Positions 45,509-54,360 of a DNA stretch of 64,000 nucleotides are shown here, piece after piece. This DNA is from an uncultured Acetobacterium sp. Its GTDB lineage: Bacteria > Bacillota > Clostridia > Eubacteriales > Eubacteriaceae. The notes beneath the pieces were generated by a model. It saw nothing but the letters and a program-made list of their open reading frames with translations. It searched no databases and was not told the DNA's origin. Both the position numbers and the translations under genes were made by a program. Every line of letters starts with the position of its first letter. Position 1 is the first letter of the stretch. Where the stretch lies: positions 3,684,736 to 3,748,735 of the forward strand of contig NZ_OY760905.1 in the NCBI RefSeq assembly GCF_963664135.1. The letters are read 5' to 3'.

Positions 45509-45919
45509 ATGAAAAAATTAACCGTTAATGCGTCTACGGAAAATTTGTCGAAGGTACTTGAATTTATTGATACTGAATTGGAGGTTTTGGATGCTAGTAT
45601 GAAAATGATATTTCTAATTGGTCTTGCTGTCGAGGAAATCTATGTGAATATTGTTCGTTATGCTTATACACCGAATGATGGTAAAGTGACGATCGAGTTG
45701 GAACATCATGGTGAACCGCCACAGTTGGAAATTCGGTTTATTGACCAGGGAAATCCATTCAATTCTCTTGATAATGCTGTGCCGGATATTACCTTGTCGG
45801 CTGAAGAACGGGAAATTGGAGGACTTGGCATACTGATGATTAAAAAGACCATGGATACAGTAAACTACGCTTTTGAGAATAATGAAAACAGGTTAACGAT
45901 TAAAAAAAATATTTCTTAG
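45509..45919 (+). CDS. RsbW-like anti-sigma factor/serine kinase ATPase domain
   Basis: A 136-residue single-domain GHKL ATPase (HATPase_c_2 type). The N-box is VEEIYVNIVRYAY, the G1 box FIDQGNPFN and the G2 region GGLGILMIKKTMD. Proteins of this size act as anti-sigma kinases (RsbW, SpoIIAB) or as partners of STAS proteins. No STAS antagonist, sigma factor or PP2C phosphatase gene is adjacent. AAAGGAG precedes the ATG. It follows the BspA-like pair by 87 bases without a visible terminator, so it may be co-transcribed. The next 237 bases hold no gene. Confidence 0.85.
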   Translation: MKKLTVNASTENLSKVLEFIDTELEVLDASMKMIFLIGLAVEEIYVNIVRYAYTPNDGKVTIELEHHGEPPQLEIRFIDQGNPFNSLDNAVPDITLSAEEREIGGLGILMIKKTMDTVNYAFENNENRLTIKKNIS

Positions 45920-46156
45920 CTGAAGTGACGGTTTCATGGAAACGAACGAGCCGCCAGCAATATTTGAACTGGCTTAACGTGTGGATTTTATGGTCGGTTA
46001 CTTTCCAAAGAGGATGTGAGTTTTAAATAAGATGTTTCAGGAATTCACTTAAACTTCCCACATTAAAAACACGCGAAACCGTTGAGGTAAAGGACTTTTC
46101 CTGAAAAACATCCATTCAGGCGTAGGGTTTGAAATTGCTTTTTATCATAGCCCATC

Positions 46157-47173
46157 TTAAACCGCATTGGGTTGCCGGTAGCGAAACATAATTAGGGGAA
46201 CCAGCGCCGACTTAACCAGCACGGTCGTATAAGCAGTTCGGATAAAGAAAAACTGGAAGAAATTCAGAGACTGAAATCCGAAAAAGCTCAGGACCGCGAA
46301 ATAGACGGCGGTGGTCAGAATAATGATTGGCAGGCAGAGTGCAAAAGACAGTAGCCAGCGGTTCTTTGGCAACCAGGTGATCAAAGAATTTGAGTTTGCC
46401 AATGGCGTAATTTTTCCGGCTCCAACTGAAAAAATGATTTCACCAGCAATAGCGGGAACCGTCATGAAGGTAACAATGATACCAGAGATGGGGCCGGTTG
46501 TGGCCACGCTGCGAAGGAGTGTGGGTGCAATCAGGACATAGTCGGTACTGGTAACGATGGTGGTGCCTAAGATCAGACCGCGGAACATATTTAATCCAAA
46601 GTCGGTCATCCAATTGTTGAACAACTGTTGAAAAGAAGAAACGCGTGGAGCCGAGTGTTTGGGAGGAGCAGCGATAGTGGTGGCTTGATTAGGCATCTGA
46701 CCGGTTAAATCCGGCTGGACAAAGCGAAAAATAGCGACCTCCAGTATTTTGGCACTAAGGAAGTAGCAATAGATCAGCTTTAAAACAAGCATCTGAGAAA
46801 AGGAAAGGGTTTCAAAACCATAGTAGTTGAAGACGAAGCCGTTAAAAAGCGGTGTCAGGAGACCAAAAAAAAGAGCACACAATCCCGCAAAAAGATAAGT
46901 ATTCTTTGGCAGTCGCATCATAAACCGACTAATCGGAATGTTTGTTGGCAAGGTGCGATTTTTTTGGGCGATGTTGACATAGTGGCGAACCAGCAAGACA
47001 TTAATCACCGAAGTCAGAACACCACTGATGGCAGCATCAACAAGAATAAATGTAAAGTCGAATGCCTGACCCCATCCGGTTATTAATAAGATGCCAAGAT
47101 TGATAGCCAGGGTGATGAAAATAGCAGAGATATTGTTTAGATAAGGAAGTCGTGTTTCTTTTACTTTGCTCAT
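46157..47173 (-). CDS. Internally duplicated polytopic membrane protein
   Basis: A 338-residue protein with about eight hydrophobic helices. Two halves repeat the same pattern: RLPKNTYLFAGLC then YYGFETLSFSQM in the first, and WLPKNRWLLSFALC then FFGFQSLNFFQF in the second, each ending in a segment with R-x-x-QP. This shows an internal gene duplication, common in transporters. I recognise no named family. AAGGATG lies before the ATG. It is a single gene, convergent with the upstream cluster and divergent from the exporter pair. Confidence 0.7.
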   Translation of the reverse strand: MSKVKETRLPYLNNISAIFITLAINLGILLITGWGQAFDFTFILVDAAISGVLTSVINVLLVRHYVNIAQKNRTLPTNIPISRFMMRLPKNTYLFAGLCALFFGLLTPLFNGFVFNYYGFETLSFSQMLVLKLIYCYFLSAKILEVAIFRFVQPDLTGQMPNQATTIAAPPKHSAPRVSSFQQLFNNWMTDFGLNMFRGLILGTTIVTSTDYVLIAPTLLRSVATTGPISGIIVTFMTVPAIAGEIIFSVGAGKITPLANSNSLITWLPKNRWLLSFALCLPIIILTTAVYFAVLSFFGFQSLNFFQFFFIRTAYTTVLVKSALVPLIMFRYRQPNAV

Positions 47174-47390
47174 TGGTTCACATCCTTTATGAAATAGATT
47201 AGTGTAAAATCGTTTAACGTCATCTTATTTAGGCAGTATGATTTCATTCTGATACCCGCTGATTCATTCGGTTAAACACAAAGCAGATAAATCAGCGGGA
47301 GATTCAAAAAGAGTTTTTAAAAAAAGCTCAATCATATCAGCCTGACGCTTATAAAATAATTAATATTCTATAAAATAAAACAGGTTTTGT

Positions 47391-47437
47391 CAAAAGTCTG
47401 GTGAATTCGCGAAAAAGTTGAATTCATCAGACTTTTG
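47391..47437. repeat. 47-base hairpin element, copy A
   Basis: CAAAAGTCTGGTGAATTC and GAATTCATCAGACTTTTG form an 18-bp stem (one wobble) around an 11-base loop. A close relative lies at 59331-59378. It sits in the 410-base gap before the exporter genes, where no other gene is seen; TATAAT at 47495-47500 may be a -10 box. Confidence 0.7.
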
Positions 47438-47591
47438 TGATTTTTGGTAGGATCAACCATAGCCTTTGTTCAAATTCGGTTCAAACTAAATAGATATAAT
47501 AACAAGCAAAGGTGTTTATTATTGAAAAAAATGGTGATAAAAGATATCAAATAGCTTAAAGGTCTTTGGGTGAAAAAGGAGGAGTTTGTTC

Positions 47592-49319
47592 ATGAACCAT
47601 CTAATCGCATTTCTTAAAAGCAAAAAAGGGATGATTGGCATCATTATCCTGGTAACCTTGATGCAGGTATTCGGGATTTTACTGGTGCCATTTTTTGTTG
47701 CTCAAATTATTAACGTGGGAATCATGGAAAAAAACATCGAAATCATTTTTTGGATCGGTCTGGAGATGTTGGCAGTGGCAGGAATCACCACCTTGATATC
47801 GCTCTGGAGCAGTTACCTGTGTGCCGATCTGGCATCACTAACTGGCAAACACATGCGGGAGCAGATTTTTGATAAAACCCAACTTCTTTCAATCAGGGAG
47901 TTTAATCAATTCGGAACAGCCTCGTTGATCACCCGGGCTACCGGGGACATTACCATTATTCAGCAGACCATGATCATGATTACCCAGTTGATTCTACCAA
48001 CCCCGCTTATTGCCGTGGCTGCGGTGGTGATGACGGGAATGGTCAGTATGGAACTGGTTTATATTCCGCTGTTAGCGATGGGGGTTTTTCTGATTCTGAT
48101 TTTGGTTCTTTTTAAAAAGGCGAGTCGGGTTTCGAGAACGATCCAAACGCGGGTGGATCGGGTTAATCGGGTGTTTCGGGAATCAATTGTGGGGGTGCGG
48201 GTGATTCGGGCCTTTGACAATACTACCTACGAACAGGAACGCTCGGATGATACCTTTCGGGCCTATGCAGACAATGTGATACATCTGAATAAGATTTTTG
48301 CGGTATTTAATCCGATGGTATGGGCAATCATGGGGATTACCATGGTGGCGGTGGTGTGGTTTGGAGGATATCTGGTGCTGCAGGCAACCATTCAGATTGG
48401 CAGCATTATGGCGGTGATGCAATATACCATTATTATCCTGATGTTTTTGATGATGTCGGCGATGGTTATCGTGATGGTGCCACGGATGATTGCCTGTCTG
48501 GAACGGATCAGCGAAGTGTTGGATATGGAGCCTGAAATTGCCGATTGTTCGCAGGCCGGAGCGCAACCGAATAGTATCGGGAGCAATCAAATCGTCTTTA
48601 AAAATGTGAGCTTTTCCTATCAAGGGGCTGAGGAACCAGTATTGAAGGATCTCAACTTCAGTTGCGAGGCCGGAAAAACAACCGCCATTATTGGTGGGAC
48701 GGGTTCAGGCAAAAGCACCATATTGGCTTTGATGTTACGGCTCCATGACATTCAGGAAGGAGAGATTTTGGTGGCCGGATATGACATCAAAAAGATGACT
48801 CAGCATGATCTACGAGAATGCATCAGTTACGTACCACAAAAAGCGTTTTTGTTCAGCGGCACCATTGCTGATAATCTGCGTACAGGCAAGCCGGACGCCA
48901 CTAATGAGGAATTAAGGCAGGCGGGAAAAATTGCTCAGGCAGAGGCTTTTATTGCGTCACTGGAAGCAGGATATGAGAGTCCGGTGGCTCAGGGCGGCAC
49001 CAATTTTTCTGGTGGGCAGAAGCAACGACTGTGTATCGCTCGAGCCCTGGTGAAAAAAGCACCCATTTATGTTTTTGATGACAGTTTTTCAGCACTGGAT
49101 TATCAGACCGATGCTGCACTGAGAAGTGAACTCAAGCTGACGATGAAAGATGCCTGTCTCGTGGTGGTTGCACAGCGCATCAGTACCATCATGGATGCCG
49201 ATCAGATCATTGTGTTGGATGAGGGGAGGATTGCGGGAATTGGTCGTCACGACGAACTCATGAAAACCTGCAGTCTCTACCGGGAAATTGCAGATTCTCA
49301 GGAAAAAAGAGAGGGTTAG
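47592..49319 (+). CDS. Heterodimeric ABC exporter, subunit A (degenerate Walker B)
   Basis: A 575-residue half exporter with six N-terminal helices and an ATPase domain: Walker A GGTGSGKST, signature FSGGQKQ, Walker B YVFDDSFSALD. The catalytic Glu after Walker B is Asp, as in the inactive-site subunit of BmrCD-like heterodimers. The H-loop is AQRI rather than AHR-. GGAGGAG favours ATG 47592 over the in-frame TTG 47586. It pairs with the next gene, 3 bases away. A likely role is export of drugs or toxic amphiphiles. Confidence 0.93.
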   Translation: MNHLIAFLKSKKGMIGIIILVTLMQVFGILLVPFFVAQIINVGIMEKNIEIIFWIGLEMLAVAGITTLISLWSSYLCADLASLTGKHMREQIFDKTQLLSIREFNQFGTASLITRATGDITIIQQTMIMITQLILPTPLIAVAAVVMTGMVSMELVYIPLLAMGVFLILILVLFKKASRVSRTIQTRVDRVNRVFRESIVGVRVIRAFDNTTYEQERSDDTFRAYADNVIHLNKIFAVFNPMVWAIMGITMVAVVWFGGYLVLQATIQIGSIMAVMQYTIIILMFLMMSAMVIVMVPRMIACLERISEVLDMEPEIADCSQAGAQPNSIGSNQIVFKNVSFSYQGAEEPVLKDLNFSCEAGKTTAIIGGTGSGKSTILALMLRLHDIQEGEILVAGYDIKKMTQHDLRECISYVPQKAFLFSGTIADNLRTGKPDATNEELRQAGKIAQAEAFIASLEAGYESPVAQGGTNFSGGQKQRLCIARALVKKAPIYVFDDSFSALDYQTDAALRSELKLTMKDACLVVVAQRISTIMDADQIIVLDEGRIAGIGRHDELMKTCSLYREIADSQEKREG

Positions 49320-49322
49320 GTC

Positions 49323-51167
49323 ATGGAAGAGAAAAAAACGCAAACCAGTGAACGATCGATAACAGACCCAGAAATGGTGGGTGCACCTCAAAATGCAAAA
49401 AAAACGATTAAGCGGCTGATCGCTTTGCTTTTACAGCAGAAAGTTGCAGTGATGCTGATTGCTCTGTCTACATTGCTTAGTATTGGCCTGTTTGCTGTGA
49501 CCCCGCTGATTATGGGATGGGCCATTGATGCCCTGATCAATAGTATGGCGATAAACGGTCCCGGTGGTGACTTTGGGGAGCTGGCGGAAATACTCGGAAA
49601 ACCGCTCATCCTGCTGGCCGCAGCCTATCTGTTAAGTGCTTGCTTTTCGTTCGTTCAAGAGTATACTATGGCCAGTATGGGTGAAAAACTGGTGCTTTCC
49701 CTGCGGGAAAAAATTAGTGAAAAAATTACAAAGCTGCCACTACGTTTTTTTGATTCCCACCAGACCGGGGATCTTTTAAGCAGAATGACCAACGATCTGG
49801 ATCGGGTGGCAGAGATGCTGAAAACCGGACTGCTCCAGTTTATCAATGGCTCAGTTAATATCGTGATCAGCATCGTGGTAATGCTGTCGCTAAATGCATT
49901 TTTAACGGTGCTTATTCTGCTGGCCATGTCCATCAGTGTAGTGGTTACCAAATGGATTTCAGCTAAAAATTTTAAGGTGGCCCTGGATAATCAGTCGGCT
50001 TTAGGGGCGTTAAATAGTCAGATTGAAGAGTTATATACCGGTAATCTGATTGTCAAGAGCTTCAATCGTCAGGAGGCGGTGACTAAAACCGTCAAAGTCA
50101 TCAGCCAGCAACAATATGAAGCCAATAAAAAAGCTCAATTTGTGATGTTTGCTATTTATCCGGTCATCCGGTTTCTGACTCAACTTGGTTTTGTGATGAC
50201 AGCCATTGTCGGCGGGATTATGGTGGTCAACAATACCATGACCATTGGGATTGTGCAGGCATTTTTGCAGTATGTTAATCAGATTTCAGAGCCCATTACC
50301 CAGTCGTCCTATTTTCTCAATTCATTCCAGGCTGCGATGGCGTCGGTGGAACGGGTGTTTGATGTCCTCGATGAGGAAGAAGAGTTACCGGAAAACACTG
50401 CATTGCAAGAGTTGCCAAAAACGCAAGGAGCAGTGGTCTTTGAGGATGTGCATTTTGGTTATATCCCTGAGAAGCTGTTGATGAAGGGCGTCAGTCTGAC
50501 GGTGAAACCCAATGAAATGGTGGCCATTGTCGGGCCTACTGGTGCCGGAAAAACCACGCTGGTTAATCTACTGATGCGGTTTTATGAATTAAATGGGGGA
50601 CGCATTCTAATCGATGATATTGACATTCGCGATCTATCAAAAAGTCAGTTGCGAAAAATTGTGGGGATGGTACTGCAGGATACCTGGCTGTTTAATGGCA
50701 CCATTGCCGATAACATCGCCTATGGTAAAATGGATGCCACCCGCGAGGAAATTGTGGCGGCGGCAACGGCATCCCGATGCGATCATTTTATCCGGACCCT
50801 GCCAAAGGGTTATGACACGGTGATTGCCGGTGAAGACGGAAGCCTGTCCCAGGGAGAAATGCAGCTTTTGACCATTGCTCGAGTGATGTTGGTCAATCCG
50901 ACACTATTGATTCTGGATGAGGCGACTTCCAGCGTCGATACCCGGACGGAAGAGGCGGTTCAGAATGCCATGGCTCAGATCATGGAGGGAAAAACCAGCT
51001 TTGTTATTGCACATCGTCTGTCGACTATCAAATCAGCGGACATGATTTTGGTGATGAAGGATGGTGATATCATTGAAAAAGGAACCCATGAAGGGCTTCT
51101 GGCCGAAAAGACCTTTTATCGACAGATGTATGAAAGTCAGTTTTCAGATGTACCCAAAGTCGGCTGA
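49323..51167 (+). CDS. Heterodimeric ABC exporter, subunit B
   Basis: A 614-residue half exporter with a ~35-residue N-terminal extension, six helices and an ATPase domain: Walker A GPTGAGKTT, Walker B LLILDEATSSVD with the catalytic Glu, H-loop AHRL. Its signature is LSQGEMQ instead of LSGGQ. Together with the Asp in subunit A this gives one canonical and one degenerate ATP site, the hallmark of BmrCD/TM287-288-type heterodimers. A strong terminator ends the unit. Confidence 0.93.
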   Translation: MEEKKTQTSERSITDPEMVGAPQNAKKTIKRLIALLLQQKVAVMLIALSTLLSIGLFAVTPLIMGWAIDALINSMAINGPGGDFGELAEILGKPLILLAAAYLLSACFSFVQEYTMASMGEKLVLSLREKISEKITKLPLRFFDSHQTGDLLSRMTNDLDRVAEMLKTGLLQFINGSVNIVISIVVMLSLNAFLTVLILLAMSISVVVTKWISAKNFKVALDNQSALGALNSQIEELYTGNLIVKSFNRQEAVTKTVKVISQQQYEANKKAQFVMFAIYPVIRFLTQLGFVMTAIVGGIMVVNNTMTIGIVQAFLQYVNQISEPITQSSYFLNSFQAAMASVERVFDVLDEEEELPENTALQELPKTQGAVVFEDVHFGYIPEKLLMKGVSLTVKPNEMVAIVGPTGAGKTTLVNLLMRFYELNGGRILIDDIDIRDLSKSQLRKIVGMVLQDTWLFNGTIADNIAYGKMDATREEIVAAATASRCDHFIRTLPKGYDTVIAGEDGSLSQGEMQLLTIARVMLVNPTLLILDEATSSVDTRTEEAVQNAMAQIMEGKTSFVIAHRLSTIKSADMILVMKDGDIIEKGTHEGLLAEKTFYRQMYESQFSDVPKVG

Positions 51168-51203
51168 TGTGCCTGATTGTAATATTGGTTGAAGACAGGT
51201 GAG

Positions 51204-51229
51204 AAAAGGGGGATTCCCCCCTTTTTTTA
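51204..51229 (+). terminator. Terminator of the exporter pair
   Basis: AAAAGGGGG and CCCCCTTTT form a tight stem around ATT(C), followed by T's. Confidence 0.9.
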
Positions 51230-51474
51230 TTCAACAATTTTAAACAAAAAATCATTGAGTTTTTTAGTCAACGCTTTCGGTTCAATCAATAACACTGTGA
51301 TATTCAGACACTTTCGGTTGACAGGTTTAGCCGATTCCTTTATGATGGGATAAAATAAAGTGTAAAAACGATCTGCTATGACGGTCACAGGCCGCCGGAT
51401 TAATGATGCTGAATCCATGTGGTCCAGAACCGCCGCTATTAGGCGTTAAACAGTCAGAAAAGAAACGAGAACAG

Positions 51475-53079
51475 ATGAAACAGACAGTCTTGATTATTAA
51501 TATTGCTACCATACTGGTGACCCTCTTGTTAGCCTTTGTCAGTTACCGACATCGCAGTGAAAAGGGTGGGTTGCCATTTCTATGTTCGATGGTGCTGCTT
51601 TTGTTGTGGGTAGCCGGTTCCACCATTAGCATGTTTGTCCAAAGCTATGAAGAAAAGATCTTCTGGCGGAATTTTATTCAGATTGGGATGGCATTTATCC
51701 CACTGACGAATCTCTGGTTTGTGATTGAGTATACCGAAAACAAAAACAGATACCTGAAATATGTGGTGTGGCTGGCGGCGTTGCTCAGTTTGATTGGGAT
51801 TGTTTTGACCTTTACCAATCCGATGCATGATCTGATCCGCAAATCGGTGGAGTTTGTTGAACTAAATGGCCAATGGGATCTGGTTGTCGAACCGACATTT
51901 TTGGGAAACATGTTTGTGCTTTTGCGTTTCGCCCTGATGTTTTTTTCCATCGTAATTCTGATGCTGTTTCAAATCCGGATTTTTAAAAACGGACAGAAGC
52001 AGGTTTTTTACATTCTAATCGGGTTTACCCTGGCTCTGGTGCTGTTAATTTTCAAAAATTACCTGTTAACAGGAGATGAGGAACTGTTTCCGATGTCGGT
52101 TATTTTTTTAATTCCCAACCTGTTCATTGCCTACAGTGTCTATCGGTACAATTTTTTGAAGATTGCCCCACTGGCAAAGGATTGGATTATCAATTCCCTG
52201 CCGGATGGCATTGTGGTTTTATCAGCGGCAGGAGAGATTGTTGAAGTGAATCAGTCGGCGGATGTTTTTTTGGGGCAGATGACCGAAAAAGAAGTCACTC
52301 AGGATCACCAAAGATCATCTCCTCAAAACAGTCGTAATCATGATTATGCCAGATACACGGCGTTTCTGCGTACCCAGCCGTTATGGCAAAAGGCTCTGGT
52401 TGAGCGTAAAAATGGCACTGTTGAAATTGAACTGGAACATGATTCAGGAACCAGGCTATACTACGAAATTGATCAGCATCATTTTATCAATGACCGTAAT
52501 CATTATTCCGGTAGTGTATCGGTCATCCACAATGTGACCAATTCCAGACTTGAAAAGCTGATGCTGAAACGCCAGGCTGAGATGGATCGCCATATTCAGG
52601 TGCTCAACAAGCAGGCCTATATTGACTATGTCAATGCTGCCAGCTCGGCTTCAGTGGCATTTATGGTCATTGATATCGATAAATTTAAAGAAGTCAATGA
52701 TCGTTATGGTCATCCCATTGGTGATGCCGTGATCTTAAAGGTCGTGGATGCAATCAAGCAGTGTATTCATAAAGATGACCTGATCGGTCGCATTGGCGGG
52801 GATGAGTTCAGTCTGACCTTGATGGATTGTGGCAAAGAACGGGCCCAGGCAATTATCCAGCACATTCTTGCGATGGTTCAAAAAGAAACTGCCGATATTC
52901 TTAAAGAACAGGTTACCGTCAGCATTGGCGTGGTAACCGATCAGAAATTACCGGATTGTGATTTTGCGATCCTCTATCAAAAGGCTGATGAAGCTTTATA
53001 TGCGGCAAAAAAAGCGGGTCGAAATCAAGTGATTTTTTATGATGAATACACCGTTAATCGAGGGGGATTGGCGCGTTAG
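51475..53079 (+). CDS. Membrane GGDEF protein (diguanylate cyclase)
   Basis: A 534-residue protein with three parts: a seven-helix N-terminal sensor like the 7TM region of histidine kinases (about 1-225), a PAS-like domain (about 235-360; LPDGIVVLSAAGEIVEVN), and a GGDEF domain (about 375-530; GRIGGDEFSLTL, FKEVNDRYGHPIGD). The active-site motif is intact, so it should make cyclic di-GMP. The RxxD inhibitory site is absent (IHKD at that position). The frame is open from 51403, but ATG 51475 follows AGAAACGAGA and begins the first helix. Confidence 0.9.
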   Translation: MKQTVLIINIATILVTLLLAFVSYRHRSEKGGLPFLCSMVLLLLWVAGSTISMFVQSYEEKIFWRNFIQIGMAFIPLTNLWFVIEYTENKNRYLKYVVWLAALLSLIGIVLTFTNPMHDLIRKSVEFVELNGQWDLVVEPTFLGNMFVLLRFALMFFSIVILMLFQIRIFKNGQKQVFYILIGFTLALVLLIFKNYLLTGDEELFPMSVIFLIPNLFIAYSVYRYNFLKIAPLAKDWIINSLPDGIVVLSAAGEIVEVNQSADVFLGQMTEKEVTQDHQRSSPQNSRNHDYARYTAFLRTQPLWQKALVERKNGTVEIELEHDSGTRLYYEIDQHHFINDRNHYSGSVSVIHNVTNSRLEKLMLKRQAEMDRHIQVLNKQAYIDYVNAASSASVAFMVIDIDKFKEVNDRYGHPIGDAVILKVVDAIKQCIHKDDLIGRIGGDEFSLTLMDCGKERAQAIIQHILAMVQKETADILKEQVTVSIGVVTDQKLPDCDFAILYQKADEALYAAKKAGRNQVIFYDEYTVNRGGLAR

Positions 53080-53202
53080 AAATTATCATCTTCAATGCAG
53101 TTGATATGAAGACGTTTTGGACTGCTATTTTTCGACTTGAACAGATAAAACACAAAAAACATGTTAAGATTGTCATAAAATAGATTAAGGGAGAACGGAC
53201 TG

Positions 53203-54324
53203 ATGATTCGCGTAATAATTGTAGATGATGAGTTACCGGCACTGAAAATGGCCGAAAGTATCTTGCGGATATTTGATGATGTCGAAATTTGCAATGCTTT
53301 TTCAGATCAGGATGAACTGTTGGAATGCCTTCCAGGGATCGATGTCGATTTAATTTTTTTGGATATTAAAATGCCAGGGATGCATGGGTTCGAACTGGCT
53401 GGGCGGGTCAATGAAATCAAACCGGATGTGGCGATTGTCTTTGCAACTGCTTATGACAGCTATGCGGTTGAAGCTTTTGAAACGGAAGCGCTTGATTATA
53501 TTTTGAAACCCATGACAGAAGAGCGTATCCGAAAAACGCTGAACAGGTATAAAAAAAGAGGGCAAGAACTAAAGCATCGAAAAAATTCAAGCAGCATATC
53601 GGTATATTCCTTTGGGCGATTTTCAGTGAAGTCGGAACAGGGTGAAAGGATGAAATTCAGGACGGCAAAAACAGAAGAACTGTTTGCTTTTTTAATCCAT
53701 CATCAGGGAAATGTTATCTCGAAAGAAAAAATTATGGAAGAACTCTGGTATGATCGTGACGCAGACCGGGCACAAGCGATTCTTTATACAACACTATATC
53801 AATTAAGAAAAGATTTGGAAATTTTTGGTCTGGAAAATATTATCCAAAGCAGCCGTAAGGATGGCGGGAACTGTTCGTTATCATGGATTCCGGATCATTG
53901 GGATTATCATGACTATGTGACCTTCTTTAAACAACACAAAATGGGTAGCCTAAATCTAGAAACCATAAAGCAGGCTGCCGAAATCTATCAGGACGGTTAT
54001 TTGATGAATAACGGATATCTCTGGGCAACAGGGAAACAGGCAGAATTGGAGCTGAGTTATCTTGAGCTCATGGAGCATATCATTGAGACAGAAGTGAGAC
54101 AACAAAAATATGATTTTGCACTGTTTGACTTAAAAAAATTGGCAAAAACATTTCCCTTCAGTACGGCGATTCATACAAAAATCATTGCCGTTTATCTGTT
54201 GACCAATAACAGAGAAGCTGCCAATGAACATTACCAAAAGACTAATAAAGAAGCAGAATTATGGGAAAATATTGATATGGATACATTAATTTTAAATCCT
54301 TTTTCAGCATTTGAGAAAGATTAA
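53203..54324 (+). CDS. SARP-type response regulator
   Basis: A 373-residue regulator. The receiver domain (1-120) has phosphorylation site Asp54 in LIFLDIKMPG. A winged-helix segment (about 130-225; AKTEELFAFLIHHQGNVIS) and a BTAD-like helical domain (about 235-350; AAEIYQDGYLMNNGYLWA) follow, as in SARP-family activators with an added receiver. AAGGGAG precedes the ATG. The next gene is a sensor kinase 18 to 36 bases downstream, so they form a two-component pair. Confidence 0.9.
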   Translation: MIRVIIVDDELPALKMAESILRIFDDVEICNAFSDQDELLECLPGIDVDLIFLDIKMPGMHGFELAGRVNEIKPDVAIVFATAYDSYAVEAFETEALDYILKPMTEERIRKTLNRYKKRGQELKHRKNSSSISVYSFGRFSVKSEQGERMKFRTAKTEELFAFLIHHQGNVISKEKIMEELWYDRDADRAQAILYTTLYQLRKDLEIFGLENIIQSSRKDGGNCSLSWIPDHWDYHDYVTFFKQHKMGSLNLETIKQAAEIYQDGYLMNNGYLWATGKQAELELSYLELMEHIIETEVRQQKYDFALFDLKKLAKTFPFSTAIHTKIIAVYLLTNNREAANEHYQKTNKEAELWENIDMDTLILNPFSAFEKD

Positions 54325-54360
54325 AAAAATAATCGAATCATAGTGGGGGTTGCATCAGAT

